Below, piece by piece: positions 8,915 to 18,894 of a stretch of 64,000 nt of DNA (position 1 is its first letter; each line of letters opens with the position of its first letter). Under the pieces are notes generated by a model. It ran no database searches and was not told the origin of the DNA. It was given only the letters and a program-made list of their open reading frames with translations. The stretch is from Variovorax gossypii (GTDB taxonomy: Bacteria; Pseudomonadota; Gammaproteobacteria; Burkholderiales; Burkholderiaceae_C), in the NCBI RefSeq assembly GCF_003965815.1, contig NZ_RXOE01000003.1:1-64000 (forward strand). Reading direction: 5' to 3'. A program made the translations under genes and the position numbers.

Positions 8915-11900
8915 GCGAATCCATCGAAGTGATGGCGGTGCTGCTGCCTTCGGGCAGCCAGGACGTGCGCGTGCGGGTCCGCTGGATCCTGCGTGAAGAT
9001 TCGACCGGCGATGTCATGTTCCCGCTGCCGGAGGATTCGTTCCTGGTGGAGCTCGTCCAGGTCGGTAGCAGCGGCGTCGTGGATCAGCGCACTGTATTTC
9101 CGCACCCGTACGTCATGCTCGACCCGCCGAGGACGCTGGTCGAGCTGGCGAAGATGCCCGATGGCCAGCCCTATTCCAATCTGCTGCCTTCGCCGCACCC
9201 GTGGCGCCAGGTCGACCCCGCGAAGGACGACCTCACCGCCCCCGACAACAGTACGCTCGCGCTCGGCATCGCGCACCTGCTCGGACATTCGAGCCCCGCG
9301 CACGTGCATCGCCAGCTGGTCGACCTCGCGGCGAACGCCCTTCGATCAATGGGGCGCGAAGGCATGCGGGCCGGCACGTCCTCCGCGACAGCGGAGGAAC
9401 TCAAGGCTTGGGCTGAGCTGTTCGCCACCTTGGTGCGCCGCTTCCCCGGGCACGCGTCAGAGTTGAGGGGGCACGTGCGCAGCCGCTTGAAATCGTTCGG
9501 GCGCATTCCGACGACCGCGGAAGTCTTCCCGTGGGTCGAGAAGATCCTCCCGGTCGACGCGGCCGCAAGTGCTCGAGCGTTCGCCGCTCAGCTCTCGCTC
9601 CTGTCGATCGCCGGAGCCGAAGCCGCGCGCATCGCCGGCGACGCCGCCAATATTCGTGGCTTGATGGGCATGAGAACGGTACAAGGCGGTGAATTGCTCG
9701 ACTACTGGTGCGATGCCGCACTCACGATGGCCGACCAACCAACGCAGGTTTGCCCGCCCGCGCGCCAGGGCGCGCGTGTCGTTGCCGCGGAAGCCTTCGG
9801 TCTCGGCACTGACTTCCAGCTGTCGTCGGGCCAGACCGGGAAGGACATCAAGGTTCGGGTCACGCGCCAACGCCCGGCGGAGCTGAAGAAGTCGGGCTTC
9901 TACAGCTTTTCGCCCGACTTGCCGTTCGACAAGTGCAAGGCGGGCACGTTCAGGTTGCGCAAGCATGCATTCGATGCAGTGAGAGACACTCAGGTCGGTG
10001 ACTATCCTCCGCCGGACGCCTCGAAGTTCAGCGCGTGGGTGGACTACGACATCGTCTCCTCATTCCAGGCGGACAAGGGGCATGAATTCACAGCCGACGA
10101 CTTCGAGACGATGTTCCTGCGAGCCAAGCCCGTGACGGGTGACGGCCTCGTTGGGCTGCGGGTCGTCCGGCGCAAGCCGCCTGCGCCTGCGGCCGACTAT
10201 GACTACGCCTTCAATGTGTACTGCCTGTGGGAAGGCGCATCGAAGGCGATGCAGAAATACTTCGACCAGCCGGAGACGCAGCCCCCAATCGACGAGCTCC
10301 GGCCTTTCCTCGTCACGCGCCGCTATTCGTTCCGAAGGGACCTGGCCGGCAACGCCTTCCAAGACCCGGGCCGCATCGCCGCGCTGCGGGTTCTCGACGA
10401 CCCACCACATGAGGCATTGCTGGGCCGCCCCACTGCGATCGAGCAGAGCGGGACTGCGGTCGCGTATCCGACACCGACCGCCACGGAGCAATGCGCGCAA
10501 CTATCGATCAGCTTGCGCGACATCTTCCCGGCCAATGGAGCGCCGCCGGAGGTGCGCTGGGAGAAGCAAGGCGGCGGGCGGCCTGACCAGTTCGACGCAC
10601 ACGGCATCTGGACGGTGGAGAAGACACGCCCCGGAACGGGGGCATTGCCCGACAGCGCGCTTCCGCAGCGCTACCGACTGTGGATCACCGGCGTGGACGT
10701 CTTCGGCCAAGAGTCGGCGCCTGTTCCGGCGGTTGGCAGTGAACCACCCGACGAGCACGGCCCTGCCAGGACGATCTTCGTGCCGCGGTGGCGCTCCGCT
10801 CCTTCGGCGGCGGATGAAACGACGTGCGCCCGCGACGGCGAGAAGCTCGTGGTGCAATGGAAAGTCGCGCCGCAGGAGCTGATCGGTAGCAGCGTCGACA
10901 ACTACTACCGTTTGCCGCTGAAAGCGGAGATCGTGATGATGCGGCGACCGATCCGGGACATCCAGAAACCGACCGCTTCCTCGTTGACTGCGGAGCAGGG
11001 CGAGCTCAATGCGGTGCTCGCGCGTCGCGTCGACGCGCGAGCCGCCGAGGGTTGGGAGGTCTGGGGCCGCACCTGCGCGGACGTGAAATCCCCGGTCGCG
11101 CAGAAGGTCGAGTTCGCCCTGTCGCTTGGCGACAAAGGGTACGACTACGTGGCCCTGATCTCGCACGCCGTACCCGACGACAGGTCGAGGTTCGTCCAGC
11201 AAGATTCCGTGCAGCGCGTGCGCTACCTGCGCCGCAGCACTGGCGCCGACGGCAAGGACCGATTCGACGAAGACTGGTGGGCCGTGCCGGCTCAGGGGGC
11301 GGGCTCGCAGTATCGCAACCATCCGCGCTTCAGCCCGTGCGCGGAAAGCCAGGCGGTCACCGCGCCTCCCCCCGAAGACAAGTTTCCGCCGTTGGACCTA
11401 CAGGCTTTTGCCGCCGATCTCGTCCGCGCGAAGCCGGTCCAGGGCGTTGTCGGCGTGGATCGCGACCAGGTGCTGGCGAAGATCATCGAATTGAAGGACC
11501 TGGACGACCAGCACAAGGAGCGGGGGACCGCGCGGCGATTACTGATCGAAACGGCCATACGGCGTCTCGAGGCGCCCGCCGAGCACCCGACTGGTCTTGA
11601 ACAGCTGCTGGACAACCTGTTCACCCGCGAGGCGGCGCAGCCCCGCGAGAAGTCGCATCCGATTATCGGCTTCCGCGGCGCTGTCCGCCTGAAGTGGAGC
11701 GCGAAACGGCGGACCGATGCTGTGCCGGTGGCTCAGTACCGTGTTTACACGGCTCGATGCCCATGGCCGCTGCCGGACACCTCCCCGGTAGCGACGCTCG
11801 CGAACGGCGTACTTGCGTTCGAAGGCGGTAAGCCGCCCGCGTCGGTCACGGCAAGGCCGCAGTTCGTCGTGCTGCATGAACTCGGAGGTGGGACATGGAC

Positions 11901-13377
11901 TGGGCTCGCCTTCCTCGATGGCGCATCGGTCAAGGTCAAGAGGCTGCAGTCCGCGGAATTCTTGATCCCGTCGCGCGGCGATCCGCCCGCGGGCGTGAAA
12001 CTGCAGGTGGCTCTCGCCGGTGCTGAGCTCACCACCGCGTGCGAAGGTCCTCTTTCATCGACCAGCGTCCAGGATTACGAAGTGACCCTCCCCGTCGGCG
12101 GGGGTTACCGCGAGTTCGGCGCATGGTGGCTTTGCGCAGCGGATTGCACCAACAAGGAAACTTGGTGGGACGTAAAGGGCGAGCCAAAGTTTTTCGGGCT
12201 TGCACTGGCCGCCACCATCGCGCCGCTGCCGATCCAGAGCCTGCGTGCAGCCGGTGCGACACAGCTGCTCGATGCCGTCCATCGCGACGATTTTGAGAAG
12301 TGGCGCGACTTCCTCCCCAGCGCACTGCCGAAAGATGGCCTCGCGCTCTTCCCGCGCACGGTCGTCAGCTGGGATGCCGATGAAGTCAGGGCCAACGAGC
12401 AGTACATCTTCGTCGAGCGTCAGACGCAGGCTGCGGAACCTGCGCGGGCAGTATCCCGTGACCCGGCATGGGCCCTGCTTCGCGCCATCCAGGCGGCGCC
12501 GGTCGGTTCGCCATGGGATGATCAGTACAAGGCACTGCGCCAGTGGTTGCTGGGCGAAAGCTCGCCGGTCCCGGACGATGATTTCGAGCCTGACACGCGC
12601 CGCTTCTTCTTCAAGCTCGATACCCCGGTCGGATGGGCGTTGAGGAACGCGGCGATGACGAGGGACAAACAGGGCGCCGCCGTGCCGGCTACGTTCGTCG
12701 ACTATTTCGACCTGCCGCCGATCGAGGGCGGCGGCGTGCAGCCGTCGCTTGGAGAGGTGACCGTGCGGTACCGCGCGTTCAAGGCGATCGACCTCATGCC
12801 TGACGCGGGGCAACCCATGCCCGACCAGTTCGACTCGCGTTTCCTGCTCTCGACGCCGTCGGCGTGGACGGGCTGGGTGCGCCCTGAATGGCCGCAGCTG
12901 ACCATCAGCCATACCACGAAACCCATGCCGAGGGACGGCAAACCTCTGGTGACGTTCGGCGCAAGGAGCGAATTCGCCGGTGCATCGCTGGTTCATTCTA
13001 GAGTCGCGACGGACCCGTTCTTCTTCCGTGTCGCGTTGCGCAGGGAGATGGCGCAGGCATTGGCGCCCAGCGCCGCGTCGAAGTTCGATGTACTGGTGGG
13101 CGAGTTGATGCAGGTGCCCCTTGCCGCCGGGTCCAGCACGCTGGAGGTCCGCACGCAGGACGATTCCTTAGAAAGGCACGAACCGGCCACCCCCTGCGCT
13201 GCCATCTACCGCGTCGTATCAGAGCTCGTCTGGAGAGACGCGGGCGCCAACGGCGGCGAGAGGGTCCTTCGCATGTTCGACGAGCCCCACCTCATTGCCG
13301 TCGCGGTGCCCGTCGTGTCGGGTGCGGTGGAAGCGAGGCTCGACATCGAGTTGAAAATAGTGGTGGGGTCGCAATGA
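8911..13377 (+). CDS. Giant multidomain protein of unknown function (1488 aa), second gene of coupled pair
   Basis: ATG at 8911 overlaps the upstream TGA (ATGA) and has GGAGGTG just before it; an in-frame TTG at 8851 lies inside the previous gene and is rejected. No family is recognised. The N-terminal ~120 residues look like a beta-sandwich, followed by a helical, Ala-rich region (~120-320). The middle and C-terminal parts contain fibronectin-III-like stretches, for example RLWITGVDVFGQES near 590 and QYRVYTARCPWP near 940. No signal peptide, membrane segment, P-loop or nuclease motif is apparent. The near-equal size and tight coupling to the preceding gene suggest two subunits of one large assembly. 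It overlaps a third short reading frame by 4 bases, implying the operon once had, or has, a third gene. Confidence 0.8.
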   Translation: MSESIEVMAVLLPSGSQDVRVRVRWILREDSTGDVMFPLPEDSFLVELVQVGSSGVVDQRTVFPHPYVMLDPPRTLVELAKMPDGQPYSNLLPSPHPWRQVDPAKDDLTAPDNSTLALGIAHLLGHSSPAHVHRQLVDLAANALRSMGREGMRAGTSSATAEELKAWAELFATLVRRFPGHASELRGHVRSRLKSFGRIPTTAEVFPWVEKILPVDAAASARAFAAQLSLLSIAGAEAARIAGDAANIRGLMGMRTVQGGELLDYWCDAALTMADQPTQVCPPARQGARVVAAEAFGLGTDFQLSSGQTGKDIKVRVTRQRPAELKKSGFYSFSPDLPFDKCKAGTFRLRKHAFDAVRDTQVGDYPPPDASKFSAWVDYDIVSSFQADKGHEFTADDFETMFLRAKPVTGDGLVGLRVVRRKPPAPAADYDYAFNVYCLWEGASKAMQKYFDQPETQPPIDELRPFLVTRRYSFRRDLAGNAFQDPGRIAALRVLDDPPHEALLGRPTAIEQSGTAVAYPTPTATEQCAQLSISLRDIFPANGAPPEVRWEKQGGGRPDQFDAHGIWTVEKTRPGTGALPDSALPQRYRLWITGVDVFGQESAPVPAVGSEPPDEHGPARTIFVPRWRSAPSAADETTCARDGEKLVVQWKVAPQELIGSSVDNYYRLPLKAEIVMMRRPIRDIQKPTASSLTAEQGELNAVLARRVDARAAEGWEVWGRTCADVKSPVAQKVEFALSLGDKGYDYVALISHAVPDDRSRFVQQDSVQRVRYLRRSTGADGKDRFDEDWWAVPAQGAGSQYRNHPRFSPCAESQAVTAPPPEDKFPPLDLQAFAADLVRAKPVQGVVGVDRDQVLAKIIELKDLDDQHKERGTARRLLIETAIRRLEAPAEHPTGLEQLLDNLFTREAAQPREKSHPIIGFRGAVRLKWSAKRRTDAVPVAQYRVYTARCPWPLPDTSPVATLANGVLAFEGGKPPASVTARPQFVVLHELGGGTWTGLAFLDGASVKVKRLQSAEFLIPSRGDPPAGVKLQVALAGAELTTACEGPLSSTSVQDYEVTLPVGGGYREFGAWWLCAADCTNKETWWDVKGEPKFFGLALAATIAPLPIQSLRAAGATQLLDAVHRDDFEKWRDFLPSALPKDGLALFPRTVVSWDADEVRANEQYIFVERQTQAAEPARAVSRDPAWALLRAIQAAPVGSPWDDQYKALRQWLLGESSPVPDDDFEPDTRRFFFKLDTPVGWALRNAAMTRDKQGAAVPATFVDYFDLPPIEGGGVQPSLGEVTVRYRAFKAIDLMPDAGQPMPDQFDSRFLLSTPSAWTGWVRPEWPQLTISHTTKPMPRDGKPLVTFGARSEFAGASLVHSRVATDPFFFRVALRREMAQALAPSAASKFDVLVGELMQVPLAAGSSTLEVRTQDDSLERHEPATPCAAIYRVVSELVWRDAGANGGERVLRMFDEPHLIAVAVPVVSGAVEARLDIELKIVVGSQ

Positions 13378-13496
13378 AGGTTCAGAAACTCGCGCTTGCG
13401 CCTGGTCGAGGGGCCCTCCACCAGACACTTTTCTTCAAGACCAGCAAGGCCGCGCCCCACGCCATCTGGGCAAGTACAGCACTACGGCATTCGTGA
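13374..13496 (+). pseudogene. 40-codon open frame coupled to the giant genes, possible truncated third gene
   Basis: An ATG overlaps the stop of the 1488-residue gene (ATGA), the same coupling as between the two giants, and the frame ends at a TGA after 40 codons. In the region from about 13450 to 13704 a different frame (plus one) reads through with plausible protein sequence (HYGIREENFQNENCDPHLQL). This is what a frameshift or internal deletion in a longer third gene would leave. It may also be a genuine small protein. Evidence is coupling and frame shift only. Confidence 0.4.
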
Positions 13497-13793
13497 AGAA
13501 AACTTCCAGAACGAGAATTGCGATCCCCATTTGCAGCTACGTCTGCCACTGACGAGCATCTCTGGCGACACTGTAGCCGCTATACAGGAGATGTCACCAT
13601 TCCGACGGCCAATTCAGACTAGTTGCCGTGAGTGGGCGTCGAAGATCGATCGCTTGCACTGCAAGCGTAATTTGCAGCGCAACGAACATCGGCTACCGTG
13701 TTGATGATGCGATCCGGGCAGAGTCCGCTCCGTCGTTAATAGGCGTGGTTGGGAAGGCCTTGCCGAGGTCGACTGCGCAAACCTGCCCATGCG
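13497..13793. other. Intergenic region between convergent giant operon and nuclease-STAND gene
   Basis: 297 bases. An open frame continues to 13704 in the shifted phase noted for the possible third gene. I see no clear terminator hairpin with a T run and no other gene. Confidence 0.4.
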
Positions 13794-16700
13794 TTACTTG
13801 CCACGGGGCCGTCCACGGGCGGTACGGGCTGCCGAGGAGGCATTTGCCGCCGATCCGTCCCGCTTCCACGTCTTGCTCATGATATGGCCAGCCTTCAACC
13901 ATGCCACTCCTTCAGTCCGACGCCACGTGCCGGCTGCGTTGCTCCCATCTGGCCAGGCATTGCGTTCTGCGACCAAAAGCCACACACAAGTCAAAGCTGC
14001 TTCTACGTGCAGACGGTCTAGCGCGCGTTCCTGCAAGAGAGCGACGCTTCCTTGGGGCGAAATCTTCTGAATGAAGGTACCTTGACTACGCTGGGGGTCG
14101 AGCATCTCACGTAGCGTTGGCACCAAATCAAGGTTCAGCTTCCTCGCGAGCCAAGGAGCCGGCATGTGGGCGCGGGCGCCTTCCGGCAGGCTGAGATCAA
14201 GATGCGACTCCCAAGCGTACTCGGTCAACGGGAATGTCATGCGGACGGCCGGCGAGATTTTGGAAACCCGCTCACTCCATTGAGCTTGCGGCCAAGTTGC
14301 GCGCCACGGCCATTCGCCGAAGTACGGGGTGTCGATGAGTTGTGGAACCTCCCACTCGCTCACGTCGACTTGCTGGTCTTTAGACAGTGCCGCGATGAAC
14401 TCATCGAGCTGGGACGTTTCAACGAACACGCTGAAGACTCGTCGAAATTCCTGCTGTCGCAGACCGTGCTCTCTTGTCTTCTCCGGGTACTGCTCAGTGA
14501 CGTGAGCGTGCTCGTACAGCAGAAACCAGCGGTGCCCATCCGTGTTGGTTCTGACGACCAGTTTGTCGAAGTCCTTCCCAGGATCGGATCGCGAGGGCCA
14601 ACTGCTGAGTTGTGCCTCACCGACTGACTCCAGCGCGATTTCGGGACCGAGCAGCCAATCGTCCTCAGGCCGGGTTGTCGACCCAGATTTGAAGGACAAC
14701 ACGGTCGGGTCAATGTCTCTTACCAATCCAACATCGACAGGCAAGTCGTAAGACCTCAGCGTGTGCTCTTCGCCCCATCCGGACTCGAGGAAAAGCGTTG
14801 AGGTCAATCCACAGAGCAGTTCGCTGAGCGCAAGCCACTGATACTTCTTTCCCAGCCGCTCGACGGTCGGCCGCTCACTCGACGAACCATACGCGTCATT
14901 TCCCTTGTCAACTGCTGACCCTCCAATCGCAATGGCGCGTAGCGCCACCCACGTACAGCACCTCGCGACGTCAATCTTCGGAACTGCTGGCAAGTGGCTG
15001 TCTTCCAGCCAAGGCTTCGCGTTGCGCTCAAAGGACTGCACTTCGTCCGTCGTGAGACGGGCAAGGAAGCGGCGCTCAAGTTCCTCAGCTTTCGCGAGCT
15101 CGCGCGCAGAAGGCTTCTTCGACCTAAAGGAAAAAGCCCCCCTCTTTTCCACCATCTGCGGTATGCGCATCAAGCGCCGGTGGCTTGCCAGCTCGTCAAA
15201 CGCAGCCATTCTCTCTGGCCGGTCTTCGAGCACGGACTTTTTAAAGTCCCGGAAAGCATCCGCCTTCGAGGGCTCCTGAGGCGTGCTCAGCGGCACAGTG
15301 GTGATCGCTCCCATCGCGGGTTTGATGTCGTAGTCCCCGAAGTCACCGAAGTGCGAACATGAGGATACGATGCGACTCGCTCCATCGCTAAGCTTCTTTT
15401 GCCAAGCATCGCTCAACTTGGGTACTTTATTTAGACGAATGGCGGCATCAGCATACGGTGGCTTGCAACGGCCAATGCTTATGCCTTCAATGCCCGCGCC
15501 CTCGCGTGACGCCAGTTCGACTATCGCACGGGCATAGTCACGCATGAGGAGGTTCGCCGGAGGCCGCGGATGATCGAACACAGACCGCCATGCTGTCTGC
15601 GCATACGAACTCAGCCTTGACTGACTCGGGTCTAGGCAGCAGGCGGCGAAGGCGGCCGCCCACAGTCGCTCGCCAACGTACAGGTCGTCAACATGCGCCA
15701 GCCGCTCAGCTAAGTACCCAAGCACGCCTGGCTGAGCGAGCATCAGGTGTGTGATGGCCTTTGTGGCTTTGTCGCGCACCCTTCGGTTGCTGCTGGTCAA
15801 GCACCATCCAAGCGCCAGTGCTGTTAGTTCCCGAGTTTGGTCAACTGCGCTCGCAGCCTCGGGGCTCGCGCACCAAACACATAGTAAATTGAACCCGTAG
15901 CTGTCGTCCTCTTGTCCAATGTCGTTCAGGGCAAGACTCCACCTGGAGTCGCGTTGCGGCAAGGACACCGAACTCAGTCGGGTATGCATTCCTTCCGCGT
16001 TCCATGGGTGGTCAGGGATTGACGCGAGCTCAAGCAGCACTGACACAGCCCATTTACCGCAGTCGCCTCCCTGCTCGAACAGTTCCGTGGTGCGAGCGCT
16101 GAAGGCTGCACTACTGCGTAGTCGAATGCTTTCGAGAAAGGCCAAGTCGATTCCCGTCGTGCCATGCCACCGGGCGAAGCCTCCAGGAAGAACGTCAACG
16201 AGTTCGCACCCGAATCGCTCAGGCACCTGAACTGCCAGTGCCTCAAAAAGACCCGCGCTCGCAGCTGTCCAGGATTTGCGGTCCGTTAGGAAGTGAAGTG
16301 CCCCACGGCTGGCAAACGCGCGCCGGACGTCTGTAACTGGGCTCAGCAGCGCCTCGGTCATCAAGTGGTCCTGAAAGCGCTGGAACGAAAAGCGAATAAC
16401 GTCGATGGACGATGGCAGCGAGTCATCTTCGCCGACAATCGCGTCCGGATCCGGATCGAATCGAAAAAGGCCACTGCGTTGGAGCACTTCTAGCCACGTC
16501 TGATTGGCTGGCGTGGCGAACGACGCAAATTTCATCTGTGCGATGGCGCTGGCGGCTTCCCTTGAGAGGAAATCACACCGACCTTTGGCCATCGCATCGG
16601 CGATGGCCAAGAGCGTCGCCCAAGTTGGCGATCTAAGGTCGTTACTGCCTTCGTAGTCGGGTACTAGGTGCCGCGCGACGCTTTCGACGTAGAAGGCCAG

Positions 16701-18335
16701 AATCTTCTTGATGCCTGCTAGTCCACGAGGGAATTCGTGCTTGTTGTCCCGTTGGAGTGCAACGCAGACGCTGCGCAGGAATAGCGGATTGGTGAATTCC
16801 TCAGCCAGCCATGGGGTGCTTGGGCGCGCAATGCCTTTGCGGTCCATATACACGCGAGCTGCATTGCGCTGCTCCTCGGGCGTAACGAAGCCGCGAATTT
16901 CAATTTGCACAAGATCCTGGACTGCCTTGGGGAGGACATATGGCAAATACTCAGTACGACAACTGAGCACGCATACGACGTTCAGGAAGGGTTTGAATGT
17001 CTCGAGGAAGCTGGCAATCTCGCCGCGCCAGACCGTGGTGCCCGCCCCTTCATTCAGGGCATCGATTAGGAAGAGCGCCCGTCTACTCGCCGCTTCGGCT
17101 GACACGTCAAGTGCCTGCAGGAACTTCTCGGGCGTCCCCTCGACGCCAAGGCGCTGCAGGATCTGCGGCCAGATCGGTGTTCCCGCCCGCAGATGCTGCC
17201 CCAGCACCAACACGACAGGCCGTCCCTCGCAAACAGCCGCCTCGGCTTGATGTGCAAGCAGGTGAGACTTGCCTGCGCCGCCGCGGCCGTGCAAGAGAAT
17301 CGCTCGGTCACGCTCAGCTTGAAGTGCGAAACCGGACCAAATGCGTTCCAGTTGCGCCAAGTTAGCGATTGTTCGGCTGAGCCGATCTATTGCGCTCCGT
17401 CCTTGCCGTCTGGCCTCATCGGTAATCCCGGCGACCTTGAGGCTCTCTCTGATGCGCGTGGCCAACAGCGACACTGAGCCCTGCGCAGTCTTTGCTTGCT
17501 GCCGCCAATTATGGGTGCGCCAAGGCGTCCAGGAAGCCGAATCGATGAGCTCCGCCACTTGCAGAACCTCGGCTACATCGGCCATGGCCTTTTCCATGAC
17601 TTCCGTGTATAGACCCGGATCTCCGGGGACATTGACTAGATGCTTGCTCGAGCTATCCCTGAGCCGTTGCAGTTCAGCGCGAAGATACTCCAACCCCTTC
17701 TCGCTGCGGAGAACCAGGTCGAACAATCGCTCGACGTCGACATGCACATGGTCTTCGGCGTGGTATCGCTCATCCAGATCCGCCACTGCCCGGTGGATCT
17801 GCGTATTCATCCACTGCGACGACAGCGGCAACGTCCCGAACCAATAGGCTGCCAAGCCCGACATGTTCGGCTCCATGAGCATGCCGCTAGTGACCGAGGC
17901 TGTCCACGGATCGAATGTCACGTCGTGTCCGACGGTACTCCTTGCCTCCACCTCCCATTTCTTCTTGTGGTCGGTCCAGTATTCCCAACCCTTTTTCCCC
18001 TTGCCCGCAGTGATGTCGGTGAGATCGCAAGCGAGTGCGATCACGTATTTTCTTAACCGACGGTGCAATTTCAGAGCCGTTGTCACCGACTCATCAATCT
18101 TTTCCCAGTCGACATCCTTTGACTTCAAATGGTACTTCGCCTGGTACCCAATCTCGTCTCCGTTCTCAAGTACCCAATAGCCTTCCACGCCACCATCTCC
18201 TCCAGCTCCGTGTATGCGTCGGAATTCGATGGCGTTGTCAGGCGGATGACGTCGTGCGAGTTGGCACACCAACTCCTCAAATGCATCCTGCTGTCCACGA
18301 GGAGTAGGGGCGATTTCTGAGAAGTCAAACACCAT
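13794..18335 (-). CDS. Nuclease-STAND ATPase, Avs-like candidate defence sensor (1513 aa)
   Basis: Residues 1-~130 form a PD-(D/E)XK-type (Cap4/Mrr-like) nuclease: FEEL at 19-22, D47 and E51 in GGDGGVE, Q65-A-K67. A linker of about 200 residues leads to a STAND/NACHT-like ATPase with Walker A GRGGAGKS (350-357) and Walker B LFLIDALNE (421-429). The remaining ~900 residues are helical, repeat-like and rich in Leu/Ala/Trp, as in the sensor half of antiphage STAND proteins. By analogy with Avs and related proteins, sensing a phage product would oligomerise the ATPase and switch on DNA cleavage. That role is inferred. The N-terminus is paralogous to the partial gene at 1-836. The ribosome site at the ATG is weak. 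The gene stands alone, convergent with the giant operon. Confidence 0.85.
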   Translation of the reverse strand: MVFDFSEIAPTPRGQQDAFEELVCQLARRHPPDNAIEFRRIHGAGGDGGVEGYWVLENGDEIGYQAKYHLKSKDVDWEKIDESVTTALKLHRRLRKYVIALACDLTDITAGKGKKGWEYWTDHKKKWEVEARSTVGHDVTFDPWTASVTSGMLMEPNMSGLAAYWFGTLPLSSQWMNTQIHRAVADLDERYHAEDHVHVDVERLFDLVLRSEKGLEYLRAELQRLRDSSSKHLVNVPGDPGLYTEVMEKAMADVAEVLQVAELIDSASWTPWRTHNWRQQAKTAQGSVSLLATRIRESLKVAGITDEARRQGRSAIDRLSRTIANLAQLERIWSGFALQAERDRAILLHGRGGAGKSHLLAHQAEAAVCEGRPVVLVLGQHLRAGTPIWPQILQRLGVEGTPEKFLQALDVSAEAASRRALFLIDALNEGAGTTVWRGEIASFLETFKPFLNVVCVLSCRTEYLPYVLPKAVQDLVQIEIRGFVTPEEQRNAARVYMDRKGIARPSTPWLAEEFTNPLFLRSVCVALQRDNKHEFPRGLAGIKKILAFYVESVARHLVPDYEGSNDLRSPTWATLLAIADAMAKGRCDFLSREAASAIAQMKFASFATPANQTWLEVLQRSGLFRFDPDPDAIVGEDDSLPSSIDVIRFSFQRFQDHLMTEALLSPVTDVRRAFASRGALHFLTDRKSWTAASAGLFEALAVQVPERFGCELVDVLPGGFARWHGTTGIDLAFLESIRLRSSAAFSARTTELFEQGGDCGKWAVSVLLELASIPDHPWNAEGMHTRLSSVSLPQRDSRWSLALNDIGQEDDSYGFNLLCVWCASPEAASAVDQTRELTALALGWCLTSSNRRVRDKATKAITHLMLAQPGVLGYLAERLAHVDDLYVGERLWAAAFAACCLDPSQSRLSSYAQTAWRSVFDHPRPPANLLMRDYARAIVELASREGAGIEGISIGRCKPPYADAAIRLNKVPKLSDAWQKKLSDGASRIVSSCSHFGDFGDYDIKPAMGAITTVPLSTPQEPSKADAFRDFKKSVLEDRPERMAAFDELASHRRLMRIPQMVEKRGAFSFRSKKPSARELAKAEELERRFLARLTTDEVQSFERNAKPWLEDSHLPAVPKIDVARCCTWVALRAIAIGGSAVDKGNDAYGSSSERPTVERLGKKYQWLALSELLCGLTSTLFLESGWGEEHTLRSYDLPVDVGLVRDIDPTVLSFKSGSTTRPEDDWLLGPEIALESVGEAQLSSWPSRSDPGKDFDKLVVRTNTDGHRWFLLYEHAHVTEQYPEKTREHGLRQQEFRRVFSVFVETSQLDEFIAALSKDQQVDVSEWEVPQLIDTPYFGEWPWRATWPQAQWSERVSKISPAVRMTFPLTEYAWESHLDLSLPEGARAHMPAPWLARKLNLDLVPTLREMLDPQRSQGTFIQKISPQGSVALLQERALDRLHVEAALTCVWLLVAERNAWPDGSNAAGTWRRTEGVAWLKAGHIMSKTWKRDGSAANASSAARTARGRPRGK

Positions 18336-18894
18336 ATGCCGCGTTCTCGCTGTTGAGTGTCCCCCGGTCAGGGGCGGTAGCTCCCATTTTGGAGCCTTCT
18401 ATCTGACGTCCAATCTTCAGGCATGCGAGCGCCTGTTGCGCGCTTGGATTGAACAGTTGCCTCAGATCACACGTAGCCGACAGGGCGGCAGCTCTCAGCG
18501 ATGTCGGCAACTAGTCTGAGCTGGCGGTCGATGTAAAGCAGCTTCTCAGCGACTGCAGGCGTTCGAAGGACTCCCGCGAATGGGTACTACCGACCAGAGG
18601 CTGCCGCTCGCGAACGGTAGCTCGCGGCTACGCACGTTCTCAAGCGCGGTCGAGCTTCGGCGGTTTGAGAGAACGAACAACGGCGAATCTGTTTTCGCTC
18701 GCCCGTTTTCGGCTTGTTGATCGGCCAAAAGCGTGCGACGCGCAAGCTCCTAGTGAGGTGCGAGCGAACGGCGCTGACATCTTTTCGGAAGCTCGGCGGG
18801 GCTACGATCCCTCACTAGAATTGCAATGACCCTAGCAATACGAACTGGTAACGAGGCGGTCAATCGGCCCACCGAACGTTGAAAGGAAGCTTGG
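18336..18894. other. 559-base intergenic region between divergent genes
   Basis: It separates the nuclease-STAND gene from the HNH-GHKL gene and should hold both promoters. A small inverted repeat (GCTCC-CATTTT-GGAGC) lies near 18388-18403. An imperfect one (GGTAGCTCGCGGCTAC) lies near 18616. No open frame looks like a gene. The stretch looks like a mosaic of degraded sequence. Confidence 0.45.
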
